A DNA stretch of 64,000 nt. Source: VRUE01 sp035693025 (GTDB taxonomy: Bacteria; Actinomycetota; Thermoleophilia; Solirubrobacterales; 70-9). Made by a program: the position numbers and the translations under genes. The stretch covers positions 124,001 through 188,000 of the forward strand of contig DASSHI010000001.1 in the NCBI GenBank assembly GCA_035693025.1. The letters run 5' to 3'. The notes under the pieces were generated by a model. It did not search any database. It was not told the origin of the DNA and worked only from the letters and a program-made list of their open reading frames with translations. Positions within the stretch are counted from its first letter, which is position 1; each line of letters begins with the position of its first letter. Below are positions 33,814 through 41,653 of this stretch, in pieces.

Positions 33814-34779
33814 CTACTTGACAAACGGGGTGAACTCCGCAGCTTGGTGCTCGGCAAAGGTGTCGGCGTAGACGGGGCTCAGTTCGCGGCTCATGGAGGC
33901 CGCGATTCCGGCCATTTCCTCGTGGTCGACTGAGTCGAGGGCATAGAGTCCGTCTGGGACTTGGGCATCGAAGCGCCTGTAGTTTCGCTTGCCGACTAGG
34001 TGCTCGGCGGTGCCCTGCCCACCCCGGCTCGACGCCTGGACCAGAGTCGGCGCGATCCGCGTGGCCCACTGGGCAAAGCCGCCGCGGTCAAGGCGCTTGG
34101 GGTGCTGAGCGACGGCCTCGGTGGTGCCGATGTTCAACACCTTGAGTGAGGCGAGGGGAACCTCGAGGACGCTAAGCGCCTCGGCAATTGCGACGACGCT
34201 CGGGTTGTTCGCCCAAACCCCGCCGTCGATCAGCCGGTGGCCGTCGATGCGGGCCGCCGGGAAGTAGGTCGGGGCTGCGGAGGTCGCCATCGCCACATCG
34301 ACCATCGGGATCCTTCGATCGCGCGTGAGGCGCTTGTGGTGCGGGGTTTTGAACACGTGCACGGCGGCGCGGCCGACGTCCCAGGCCGGGATCACGAGGC
34401 GCTTTGAGCTATCGCCGAGCAGCCTGTCGCCGAGCACGTCGGTGAGGACCAAGCGAAGGGGTGCGGCGTCGTAGAGGGGTTTAGCCAGCTGGCGGTGGCG
34501 GCGCCAGGGGCGCCGGCGGGACCTCGGGAAGACGGCCTGGGCCAACTCCTCGAAGTGGCCGACCAGCTCGGCGGGCGGCAGTCCAGCGCCGAGGCCGAGG
34601 GCAACGATCCCGCCCGCCGAGGTTCCGGCGATCAGGTCGAAGCTGTCTGTGACCTTGACCCCGAGGTCCTGCTCGAGACGGGCGAGCAGGTGGGCGGTGA
34701 AGAGCGCCTTTGCGCCGCCGCCGTCGAGAGCAAGGATTTGAAAACGCGCTTGCTCAGAGGAGCTTGGTACGTCAATCAT
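33814..34779 (-). CDS. capV: CBASS effector: patatin-like phospholipase (CapV-like)
   Basis: A 321-aa patatin-fold lipase expected to be activated by the cyclic nucleotide and to degrade the cell membrane. The oxyanion loop is LDGGGAKALF (18-27); the Ser-Asp dyad is Ser54 in GTSAGG and Asp185 in LIDGGVWANNPS. First gene of the three-gene CBASS operon, 46 nt ahead of the CD-NTase. A 13-bp palindrome lies 45 nt upstream of its start. Confidence 0.88.
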   Translation of the reverse strand: MIDVPSSSEQARFQILALDGGGAKALFTAHLLARLEQDLGVKVTDSFDLIAGTSAGGIVALGLGAGLPPAELVGHFEELAQAVFPRSRRRPWRRHRQLAKPLYDAAPLRLVLTDVLGDRLLGDSSKRLVIPAWDVGRAAVHVFKTPHHKRLTRDRRIPMVDVAMATSAAPTYFPAARIDGHRLIDGGVWANNPSVVAIAEALSVLEVPLASLKVLNIGTTEAVAQHPKRLDRGGFAQWATRIAPTLVQASSRGGQGTAEHLVGKRNYRRFDAQVPDGLYALDSVDHEEMAGIAASMSRELSPVYADTFAEHQAAEFTPFVK

Positions 34780-34823
34780 GGCCGAATGGAATGGGTCCGA
34801 CGGGCGCGGATTCAGTCACTCGA

Positions 34824-34836
34824 CGCATCTGATGCG
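34824..34836. promoter_or_regulatory. Palindrome upstream of the CBASS operon
   Basis: CGCATC-T-GATGCG is a perfect inverted repeat in the 127-bp gap between the HTH gene and capV, 45 nt before the capV start. It could be an operator for the adjacent HTH protein or another repressor. No experimental basis. Confidence 0.35.
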
Positions 34837-34906
34837 ATGCTAGCTCTCCGACCGGTTTATGTTCTCGGCGGATCGGCACGACCGAATCGAAAACTAAGCC
34901 GGATGA

Positions 34907-35119
34907 CTAGCGGAAAGTGTTCTCGTTGACCCAGCTCGCAAGGCCGCCGCGGGTGAAGCGAAGTGCCCGACCCACGCGGACATGCGGGAGACCCCGCGAC
35001 CGCACCAGCTCGTAGAGGGTGCTTCGGGGAACGTGGAGGAGCTTCGCTGCTTCCTCGGCGTTGAGCAGCGGCTCCGTCAACGATCCAATGCCCTGCTGAT
35101 CTTTAACCCGCTGCGTCAT
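34907..35119 (-). CDS. Excisionase-like helix-turn-helix protein
   Basis: A 70-aa MerR/HTH_17-type DNA-binding protein: LLNAEEAAKLLHVPRSTLYE is the helix-turn-helix, followed by the wing VRVGRALRFTRGGLASWV. Small proteins of this type act as excisionases or as regulators in integrated elements. The start overlaps the relaxase gene by 4 nt, and the CBASS operon follows on the same strand after 127 nt, so control of both transfer and defence is conceivable. Confidence 0.82.
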   Translation of the reverse strand: MTQRVKDQQGIGSLTEPLLNAEEAAKLLHVPRSTLYELVRSRGLPHVRVGRALRFTRGGLASWVNENTFR

Positions 35120-38100
35120 CGTCCAATCCCCATCCGCGCCGACCGCTCCGCGGCGCGCTGCTGACTGCGATTCAGTCGGCGTTGGGCGCGCTCGATCCGT
35201 CGCCTGGCCTCGGCCTGCTCCATCTGCCTACTGCGGTCCTTGGTCTTCGGCCCGAGCGCCTTGTGTCTGTCCACCACGCCGTTCTTGAGGCGGTAGCCCT
35301 CGATCCCTCGCACCGCCTTGTCCCACTCCCGCGCTTTCGCCGGGTCTCTCGGCCGCTCGCCAAGCTCAGACTTGATGTAGGCGGGCGGCGAGAGTCGGGC
35401 GGCGGTCGTGGCGGCCCGTACCCGCTCGGCGAGGAGGTGTTCTGCGACCGCTGCCCTGGCGCGGGCCTCGTGACCGACCTCCGGCAGCCGATCGCTCTCT
35501 GACCTCGCCGCCTCGATCCGCTGCAAGGCGGATTCTTCGTTTGAGGGATGCACCGACCGCGAGGCCGCACGGAGCGATTCGATCCGCTCGACCTCCCTGC
35601 TGATCGTCTCCTCGGCGCGGTGGTGACGCTCTTCGTTCTGGCGCTCGGCTCCGGCCTCCGAGCGGAGCTCGCGGAGGCGGCGGGCAAGATCTTCGGGCGG
35701 GAGCTGGTCGAGCTCGGCCCGCAGGGCTGCGTCATGGGCTGAGACCTGAGAGCCGTCGCGCTCGGCCGCCTGGGCGATGTGATCGAGACCTTCGCTCTGC
35801 TGGGGCGAGCGGGGCGCATACTCGTCACGGTCAAACTGAATCTCCGGCGTGGCGTAGAGGTAGGTCTCCTCCCTGGTCCGCGAAGTGGCGACGTAGAACT
35901 CCTGGCGGTCCATCGACGGATCGGCCATGACGAAGGCGGTATCCACCGTCGCCCCCTGGGCCTGGTAGGTCGTCGCGGCGTAGGCATGTTCGATCGCAGG
36001 CCCTCCGTCCCTCTCCCTCAAGCGCCCCAAGTAGTCGGAATCGACACACACCCGCCCGCGGGTGTCGATTCCGACCAACCACAAACGCTCCGAAGCCGGA
36101 TCGACCCCGGCCACTTTCCAGCGCTCGCGGTTGTAGATGTTCTGGCGCTGGTCGTTGATCCGGGTGATGACCTGATCGCCGGCCGCGAAGCGCGCGCCGC
36201 CGACCTCGATCTCCTCGCCGCGCAGCCGGTCCGCCGCCTTCATCCGCTCCCGCGCCAGGGCGTTCAGCTCGGCAACCTCGGCGTTTCGCTTGGCGATCAT
36301 CATCGCGTCCTCCCCGCGCTCGTAGCTGCGCCACCAGTCGGCGACCATCGCCTCGCGCCGCTTCAGCGGGTCGTCTGAGATCGCGACCCGCTCGGAGCCC
36401 TGGTAGATCGAGATCGCCTCCCGGCCTTCGCCGGAGCGGATCAGCTTCGCCCCTTCGCGCTCCAGCTCGTAGCGATGGCGGATCACTTCATCGAGGACGA
36501 CCGGCTCGGTCCTCGACACGATCGAGGCGAAGAGGCCGCCCGCCTCGATCTCCCCCAGCTGCGCCGGGTCGCCGATCAGGACCAGCTTGGCGTCTGCCTC
36601 CTGAGCGTGGGCGACCAGGCGCGCCATCGCCCGCGAGTCCACCATCCCGGCCTCATCGACCACCAGCACGGCGCGGCGACCGAGGGCCGCTTCGCCTCTC
36701 GCAGCCGCACGGTCGAGATCGGCGAGAAGCGAGGCAACCGAGGTCGCCTGCAAGCCCTCCGAGCGCAGGACGTTCGCCGCCCTCCAGGTAGGTGCGGCGA
36801 CCCGCAGCTCAGCGCCGGCCGCCGTCCAACCCTCGGCCGCCGCGGTCAGCGCGTAGGTCTTGCCGGTCCCGGCCTCGCCGACGACCACGATCACGCCCTC
36901 GCCGCCGCCGAGAAGGCGCCGCACCATCGCCTCCTGGTCGCTCTTCATGCTCGGCCGCTTGGCGAGGACGCGGGAGACGACTATCTCCGAGACCACGGCG
37001 GCGTCGGAGCGCGCGGCCATGACCTCGACCCGATCAAGCGCCCCGCGCTCCAGCTCCCAAATCGTCCGGGTGGTGAAGCGCCCGCCTTTGGCGGTGGTCG
37101 CGATACCGATCACGTCCGGGGTCTTGAGGAAAGCGTCGGCAAGCTCCTCCACCTCGTGCCCCGGCGCCCCGGCCGGCAGGCAATTCGCCACCGCCTGGAT
37201 AGCGTCGCGGCGGTCGAAGTGGGAGGCGTGGGCGGTGACGGCCGCCTCGACATCGGCGATCGCGACCCGCCCTTCGGGCGCCTCGCGTTGATGGCCGAGG
37301 GTGGCTTGGATCGACTCGCGATCCAAGCCGATTTCCTCGGCCTTCTGCCGCCAGAGATCGCGAAGGCTCTCCGTGGTCAGGTCGCGGTCCTTTGCCTCCC
37401 TCGTCGCCAAGGTCGCGATCTGCCTGGCGCGGGCGCTGGCTCCCTCTCCCGCCGCCTCGAGGATCTGTTGGCGGCGGGTGGAGAAGGCGGTCAGGTGGTC
37501 GGGGTCGAAGCCACGGATCTCGGCGATGCCGTTGGCGACCTCCTTCCAGCGGACCCCTAGGCGGCGCGTCAGCTCGTCGCGAAGGTGGGCCTCGTAGATG
37601 TAGCCCGCCGCTTTGGCGTGTTCGTAGATCGCCGGGTGGTAGAGCCGGGTCCAGCGGCCCTCGGCGAAGGTGGCGTTGGCGACCAGGACGTGGGTGTGGA
37701 GCTGGGGATCGCCGGCGCGGGAGGAACGATGGGTGTAGCCGGCGGCGAGGAAGCCGTCGCCCTTGAGAAAGTGCCGGCCGTCCTTTCCGCGACGAGTCCA
37801 GCACGCCGCCGGCTGGAGGTAGCCGAGCGCGGCATCGACGGCGGAGGCGTGGGCCTGCTTGACCTCCCCGCCGACCGGAGAGCCGCCGAGCGCCCACAGC
37901 AGCGAAACCGACTTCGGCGCCGAGAAGGTGAGATCGAATCCGGGAACCGGGCCGGCTGAGACGCGCTGCATCCCGAAGGACTCCCCGCTCGCCGGGTTGG
38001 TCCCGGTCAGCATCGCCGTCAGCTGGTCGGCATCCACCTTGCCCTGCAAGCCGAGATCCTCGGCGGCGTCGCCCAGCCAGTAGCCCACGGCCTCGCCCTC

Positions 38101-38187
38101 GCCGGAGTAGTAGTCCTCCGCGCCTTCGGCGACCTTCTCCAGGTAGTAGCGCTCCTGACCGCCTCCCATCTTTCCGATGGAGAGCAT
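35116..38187 (-). CDS. MobF-family relaxase/helicase (TrwC/TraA-like)
   Basis: A 1023-aa conjugative relaxase fused to a helicase. N-terminal tyrosines Tyr14-Tyr15 and Tyr26-Tyr27 can supply the nicking nucleophiles. The metal-binding His triad is His153, His164 and His166 (GDPQLHTHVLVAN), close to TrwC spacing. The helicase part has Walker A GEAGTGKT (437-444) and Walker B VLVVDEAGMVDSR; the C-terminal 200 aa are charged and coiled. It nicks the transfer origin and pilots the strand. No coupling protein or secretion genes lie in the window. Confidence 0.9.
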   Translation of the reverse strand: MLSIGKMGGGQERYYLEKVAEGAEDYYSGEGEAVGYWLGDAAEDLGLQGKVDADQLTAMLTGTNPASGESFGMQRVSAGPVPGFDLTFSAPKSVSLLWALGGSPVGGEVKQAHASAVDAALGYLQPAACWTRRGKDGRHFLKGDGFLAAGYTHRSSRAGDPQLHTHVLVANATFAEGRWTRLYHPAIYEHAKAAGYIYEAHLRDELTRRLGVRWKEVANGIAEIRGFDPDHLTAFSTRRQQILEAAGEGASARARQIATLATREAKDRDLTTESLRDLWRQKAEEIGLDRESIQATLGHQREAPEGRVAIADVEAAVTAHASHFDRRDAIQAVANCLPAGAPGHEVEELADAFLKTPDVIGIATTAKGGRFTTRTIWELERGALDRVEVMAARSDAAVVSEIVVSRVLAKRPSMKSDQEAMVRRLLGGGEGVIVVVGEAGTGKTYALTAAAEGWTAAGAELRVAAPTWRAANVLRSEGLQATSVASLLADLDRAAARGEAALGRRAVLVVDEAGMVDSRAMARLVAHAQEADAKLVLIGDPAQLGEIEAGGLFASIVSRTEPVVLDEVIRHRYELEREGAKLIRSGEGREAISIYQGSERVAISDDPLKRREAMVADWWRSYERGEDAMMIAKRNAEVAELNALARERMKAADRLRGEEIEVGGARFAAGDQVITRINDQRQNIYNRERWKVAGVDPASERLWLVGIDTRGRVCVDSDYLGRLRERDGGPAIEHAYAATTYQAQGATVDTAFVMADPSMDRQEFYVATSRTREETYLYATPEIQFDRDEYAPRSPQQSEGLDHIAQAAERDGSQVSAHDAALRAELDQLPPEDLARRLRELRSEAGAERQNEERHHRAEETISREVERIESLRAASRSVHPSNEESALQRIEAARSESDRLPEVGHEARARAAVAEHLLAERVRAATTAARLSPPAYIKSELGERPRDPAKAREWDKAVRGIEGYRLKNGVVDRHKALGPKTKDRSRQMEQAEARRRIERAQRRLNRSQQRAAERSARMGIGR

Positions 38188-38454
38188 CAGCGCCGCCTCT
38201 GCTTCGCGGTCGGGTCCATGCTCTTGCTGTCCAGCGCGAAGGCGCGGTGTATCGGGGGCAGTATGCAGCCGAAGTGCCCCGAGGAGCGCCGCGGTTCCGG
38301 GCGAACCGGCGAATGCGCGATTAGGGCATGTCCCATGCCGAGGAAATGCCGACAGGCGGCCCGACGCCCCGCCGAAATGCGAGAAGCGAGCCGCCCCGGC
38401 TACTGCCTCGGCGGAACTAACACCGCCCTCGGATTCCCCCTAGGATCGGAGCCG

Positions 38455-38805
38455 TTGATCGAACCGCGCCGCATAGACAAGCCGTGGGGGCACGAGCTTT
38501 GGTGGGCCGAGACCGACTCCTACGCAGGCAAGCTCCTCATCGTCAACGCAGGGCAGCGACTCTCGCTGCAACTGCACCGTGAGAAGGATGAGACCTCTTA
38601 CCTGCTCTCGGGACGACTGCGACTGACCCAGGGGCCAAGCGCCGAGAGCTTGGAGGAGTCGGAGGTCGAGCCGGGTGAAGCCTGGCGCAACGAGCCGGGA
38701 ACGGTCCACACCATCGAGGCGCTTGAGGACTCCGTGGTCTTAGAGGTATCGACCCCGCACCTAGACGATGTAGTGCGCCTTCAGGACCGCTACGGCCGCG
38801 CCTAG
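38455..38805 (+). CDS. Cupin, mannose-6-phosphate-isomerase-like
   Basis: A single-domain cupin of about 116 aa. The text KPWGHELWWAETDSYAGKLL and LSLQLHREKDETSYLLSGRL resembles the PMI/GMP type II C-terminal cupin with metal ligands (His and Glu in HREKDE; the later His in GTVHTIEAL). An open frame extends upstream to 38218 but is Arg/Cys-rich and unlike a cupin, so TTG 38455 with GGAG just upstream is preferred. It opens a three-gene group (cupin, GNAT, HAD) of sugar or nucleotide-sugar flavour. Confidence 0.7.
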   Translation: MIEPRRIDKPWGHELWWAETDSYAGKLLIVNAGQRLSLQLHREKDETSYLLSGRLRLTQGPSAESLEESEVEPGEAWRNEPGTVHTIEALEDSVVLEVSTPHLDDVVRLQDRYGRA

Positions 38806-38875
38806 CGCTCGGCGTCCGCGAGCCCTGCGGCGTCCTCAGGGTCAGGCATACGATCCAGCGGTGGAGGTGCAAGCC

Positions 38876-39337
38876 ATGAAGCCCCTTGAGGTCGATGCCG
38901 CGGTCTCGGTATGGCGCGAGGCAAACATCGCTCGCGGCGCCCCACACGGACCGGAGCGCACGGCTCGCATCCGCGCCAAACTCTCTGCCTCAGATGCCCT
39001 GCCGGTCGTGGCATCAGAGGGGGAGGTCGTAGGCATGGCGCTGGCCGAGCCTGGTCGGCATGATGACGGGGCGGGCGATCTCGATCCCTCGCTCCTGCAT
39101 ATCTCGATGGTGTTCGTGCGCCCGGCTGCGCAACGCACCGGAATCGGCCTCCGCCTGGTCCTTCACGTCTTCGACGCCGCGAGATCGAGGGGCTGTCAGC
39201 GGGTCGGCTTGTGGACGGCTGAGGAAAACCTCCCGGCTCGCCGACTCTATGAGCGAGCCGGGATGATCCGCACGGGCCGAGCCGCTCCGTTTCGGTCCGG
39301 CACAGCCGTTCACTACGTGTTCTCGGTCCCGGACTGA
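38876..39337 (+). CDS. GNAT family N-acetyltransferase
   Basis: A 153-aa GNAT enzyme: FVRPAAQRTGIGLRLVLHVF carries the acetyl-CoA loop, and LWTAEENLPARRLYERAGM is the C-terminal motif. GGAGGT lies 7 nt before ATG 38876, so this is preferred to GTG 38861. The substrate is unknown. Its stop abuts the start of the HAD gene. Confidence 0.85.
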   Translation: MKPLEVDAAVSVWREANIARGAPHGPERTARIRAKLSASDALPVVASEGEVVGMALAEPGRHDDGAGDLDPSLLHISMVFVRPAAQRTGIGLRLVLHVFDAARSRGCQRVGLWTAEENLPARRLYERAGMIRTGRAAPFRSGTAVHYVFSVPD

Positions 39338-40000
39338 ATGAGGACCGTGACGGCGGGGCTTGTGATCTTCGATTGCGACGGCGTGCTGGTTGACACCGAA
39401 CCAGTCTCCAATCGCCTGCTCGCCGAGGCGATCGGTCGGACAGGAATGCCGATGAGCGTCGAGGAAGTCACGGAGGCTTTCGCGGGAATGCGTCTACAGG
39501 ACATCGCCGCCGCTGTTGAAAGGCGGCTCGAAGAGAAGCTTCCCGGGGACTGGGTGGCCGCCTTCGAGAAGCGAAGGGCAGCCGAGTTTCGCAAAAGGGT
39601 CGATGCAATTCCCGGCATCGCGGACGCCCTGGCCTCGATCAAGGCCGCCGGCATCCAAGTCTGCGTCGCCTCCCAGGCGGCTCAAGAGAAAACGAAGCTG
39701 ACTCTCAGCGTCAGCGGCCTGATCACGCACTTCGATGAAGGCGCGCTTTTCTCTTCGCGGATGGTCGAGCGAGGCAAGCCATCGCCGGACCTCTTCCTTC
39801 TCGCCGCCCGCTCAATGGGGTTTCAGCCCGCCGACTGCGTGGTGGTCGAGGACGGCATTCTCGGCGCCAGGGGCGGTGCCCGGGCGGGAATGCGCGTCCT
39901 TGGCTATGCGCCCGACGGGAAGGATGGAGCGCTGGCGCGCGAGGGGCCCGCGACCTTCCAATCCATGAAGGAGCTTCCGGCGCTCCTCGGCTTGACCTGA
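39338..40000 (+). CDS. HAD-superfamily hydrolase, beta-phosphoglucomutase-like
   Basis: A 220-aa HAD phosphatase or mutase. Motif I reads VIFDCDGVLVDTEP with nucleophile Asp and acid Asp, VCVASQAA holds the motif II Ser, GKPSPDLFLLAA supplies the motif III Lys, and VVVEDGILGARGG is motif IV. A cap domain lies between motifs I and II. It starts the base after the GNAT stop, in one operon with the acetyltransferase and cupin. The physiological substrate is unknown, likely a small sugar phosphate. Confidence 0.88.
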   Translation: MRTVTAGLVIFDCDGVLVDTEPVSNRLLAEAIGRTGMPMSVEEVTEAFAGMRLQDIAAAVERRLEEKLPGDWVAAFEKRRAAEFRKRVDAIPGIADALASIKAAGIQVCVASQAAQEKTKLTLSVSGLITHFDEGALFSSRMVERGKPSPDLFLLAARSMGFQPADCVVVEDGILGARGGARAGMRVLGYAPDGKDGALAREGPATFQSMKELPALLGLT

Positions 40001-40138
40001 ACCACCCAGCCACCGCTTCAGCGGGTCAACAGCAGAACGCGAACCCGATGGATCGCGGCGGGATGATAGTGCGTGAGGGGTTCTGCAGTTAGGTCTGAGG
40101 CGGGGGCGGGTTGGCTCGAATTGCGCTGGCGTCCGCTG

Positions 40139-40354
40139 CTATTCGGCTAGGCGTTTCAGGATCTCGGCGTCCTCTTCGAGTCGCTTTCTCAGGCGCTCTT
40201 TGAAGTCCTGATCTGCTCGTCGAATGGCGATGTATCTGTAGGCAGCCGCCCTCATCGCCTCGGAGACAGAGACGCCCTCCGCGCGGGCCATGGCGTCTAT
40301 CTGTCCCGCCAGCTCGTCCGGCATCCGGATGCTGATCACCTTGGTGTTGTTCAC
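40139..40354 (-). CDS. Ribbon-helix-helix DNA-binding protein
   Basis: A 71-aa CopG/Arc-type regulator: strand TKVISIRMPDELAGQID, two helices (AEGVSVSEAMRAAAYRYIA), then a charged helix rich in Glu/Arg. GTG 40354 is chosen because it overlaps the upstream stop (GTGA); the in-frame ATG at 40390 would overlap the upstream gene more. Last gene of a four-gene minus-strand regulator operon. It could be an antitoxin or autorepressor. Confidence 0.7.
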   Translation of the reverse strand: MNNTKVISIRMPDELAGQIDAMARAEGVSVSEAMRAAAYRYIAIRRADQDFKERLRKRLEEDAEILKRLAE

Positions 40355-40674
40355 GCGGCCCCCTTGAGTCCGAGAAGCACACGCGCCCACGGCACCTCAT
40401 CCACCAGCGAGGTCGGTCTGTAGAAGTGCTCGACGGCTCCGCGCGCCGGCCGCACCTCGACCAGCTCGACCGCGTGGTGGTCCCGCAGAACGCGGACGTG
40501 GCAGGCGACGTGGTTCAGCGGCTCCTTCGTGTAGTCGGCGAGTTCCTTGGGGCTCAGGGGCTCCGCGGATTTGACGTAAAGGCCGAGCAGTTTCCTGCGC
40601 AGCGGGTGCTGGAGGAGGAAGAGCATTCTTCCTTCGATGGGCTTGACGCCCACCTTCATTTCGGCATCTCCCAT
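40351..40674 (-). CDS. ArsR-like winged-helix protein
   Basis: A 107-aa winged-helix protein. LLQHPLRRKLLGLYVKSAEP followed by LSPKELADYTKEPLNHVACH is the HTH, and VEVRPARGAVEHFYRP is the wing with the ArsR/HTH_20 style GAVEHFYRP strand. It starts 5 nt after the upstream XRE gene, and its stop overlaps the ribbon-helix-helix gene. No metal-binding Cys set is seen, so it is not an obvious metal sensor. Confidence 0.75.
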   Translation of the reverse strand: MGDAEMKVGVKPIEGRMLFLLQHPLRRKLLGLYVKSAEPLSPKELADYTKEPLNHVACHVRVLRDHHAVELVEVRPARGAVEHFYRPTSLVDEVPWARVLLGLKGAA

Positions 40675-40679
40675 GGCCC

Positions 40680-40967
40680 TCACCCACCGGCGACGGAGAA
40701 GGTGCCCGAACGACTGGGCGCGGCGATCGTCCACTCGACCCCCGCCACCAGCTCGCCCATGGGGACGTCCAGAGAGAAGGCGAGCTTCAGGAGCGTGTCC
40801 ACGCGCGGCAGACGCTCGCCTTTCTCCACCATCCCGATCTCGGTTCGATGGAGGTCCGCCAGCACGCCGAGTTCTTCCTGGGAGAACCCGGCGCGGCGGC
40901 GAGCCATGAAGACGTTGCGGCCGATGTGCTCGGCCGCCGCTCGGTCTACGCGCCGACCGTCCGCCAT
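40680..40967 (-). CDS. XRE-family helix-turn-helix regulator
   Basis: A 95-aa regulator with the HTH NVFMARRRAGFSQEELGVLA followed by LHRTEIGMVEKGERLP and LLKLAFSLDV. The C-terminal 20 aa form a short tail. The ATG overlaps the upstream stop by one base, so it is co-translated with the 97-aa protein before it. Confidence 0.82.
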   Translation of the reverse strand: MADGRRVDRAAAEHIGRNVFMARRRAGFSQEELGVLADLHRTEIGMVEKGERLPRVDTLLKLAFSLDVPMGELVAGVEWTIAAPSRSGTFSVAGG

Positions 40968-41260
40968 CAGACCTCCTCCAAGAGATAGAAGTTGACAGCG
41001 GCCCTCGTCGGCAGGACGAGATCGCCAACGCGGTGAAGCAGGCCGCCAGCGACAAGATCGCGGACGGCCCCCTCGATCCGATCCCGCTCCTGAAAATCGG
41101 TGGTGCCAGCAGTCAGCTCGCGGGTCAACTCGGCGAGCGTCATCGACTCGGGGTAGATGAACAGGATCTTTCTCAGAGTGGCCGCTTGGTCGCGGTCGTC
41201 CTGATCGGCGTTCGTAGGACGCTGGGCGGTGCCCGGACCCGTAGGGTTCTCATCAGCCAT
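40967..41260 (-). CDS. Small winged-helix-like protein
   Basis: A 97-aa protein beginning MADENPTGPG. After a disordered N-terminus, residues about 30-90 form a winged-helix-like unit (LRKILFIYPESMTLAELTREL, then IEGAVRDLVAGGLLHRVGD). A longer reading to 41329 is Arg-rich and unlikely. First gene of the four-regulator operon, divergent from the XRE gene at 41417 across an AT-richer 156-bp gap. Function is inferred only from fold. Confidence 0.6.
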   Translation of the reverse strand: MADENPTGPGTAQRPTNADQDDRDQAATLRKILFIYPESMTLAELTRELTAGTTDFQERDRIEGAVRDLVAGGLLHRVGDLVLPTRAAVNFYLLEEV

Positions 41261-41416
41261 GGGGAGTGCACGCTCCTCGTGGTCAGGCCCTCGGTTGGCG
41301 TTACCGCGCCGCCGGGGGCCGCTTTTCATTTGCAGGTCGAAGCTACCAGAATCAAAGATATATCTCCACTGGTGAACTATCTAGACCTAACTAGCGGAAG
41401 CTGAAACCGTCCCGCC

Positions 41417-41653
41417 ATGGCTCCCTCAGACAAGCCTCAGCCCGCCCTCGGTAAAGCAATCCGCCAGCTGCGCGAAAAGATGGGCCTGACGCAGGAAGCC
41501 GTCTCTCATGACGCCGGCATTACGACCGCTACCCTCGGCGTGATCGAGCGCGGTCTGTCGAACCCGACTTGGGCGACGTTGAAGGGGATTGCCGCAGCAC
41601 TCGACGTCCCGATGGTCGAGATCGCGCGGCAGACCGAAAGCCTCGAACGCTGA
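41417..41653 (+). CDS. XRE-family helix-turn-helix regulator
   Basis: A 78-aa protein, almost entirely one HTH_3 domain: IRQLREKMGLTQEAVSHDAG, then LGVIERGLSNPTWATLKGIA. The stop overlaps the ATG of the next gene (TGATG), so it is coupled to a 190-aa uncharacterised protein, an arrangement seen in small regulator/effector pairs. It is divergent from the four-regulator operon and may control the shared intergenic region. Confidence 0.85.
   Translation: MAPSDKPQPALGKAIRQLREKMGLTQEAVSHDAGITTATLGVIERGLSNPTWATLKGIAAALDVPMVEIARQTESLER

Noticed and set aside
38218..38454. N-terminal extension of the cupin gene
   Set aside because: Arg/Cys/Pro-rich text unlike the cupin family; the conserved domain begins just after TTG 38455.
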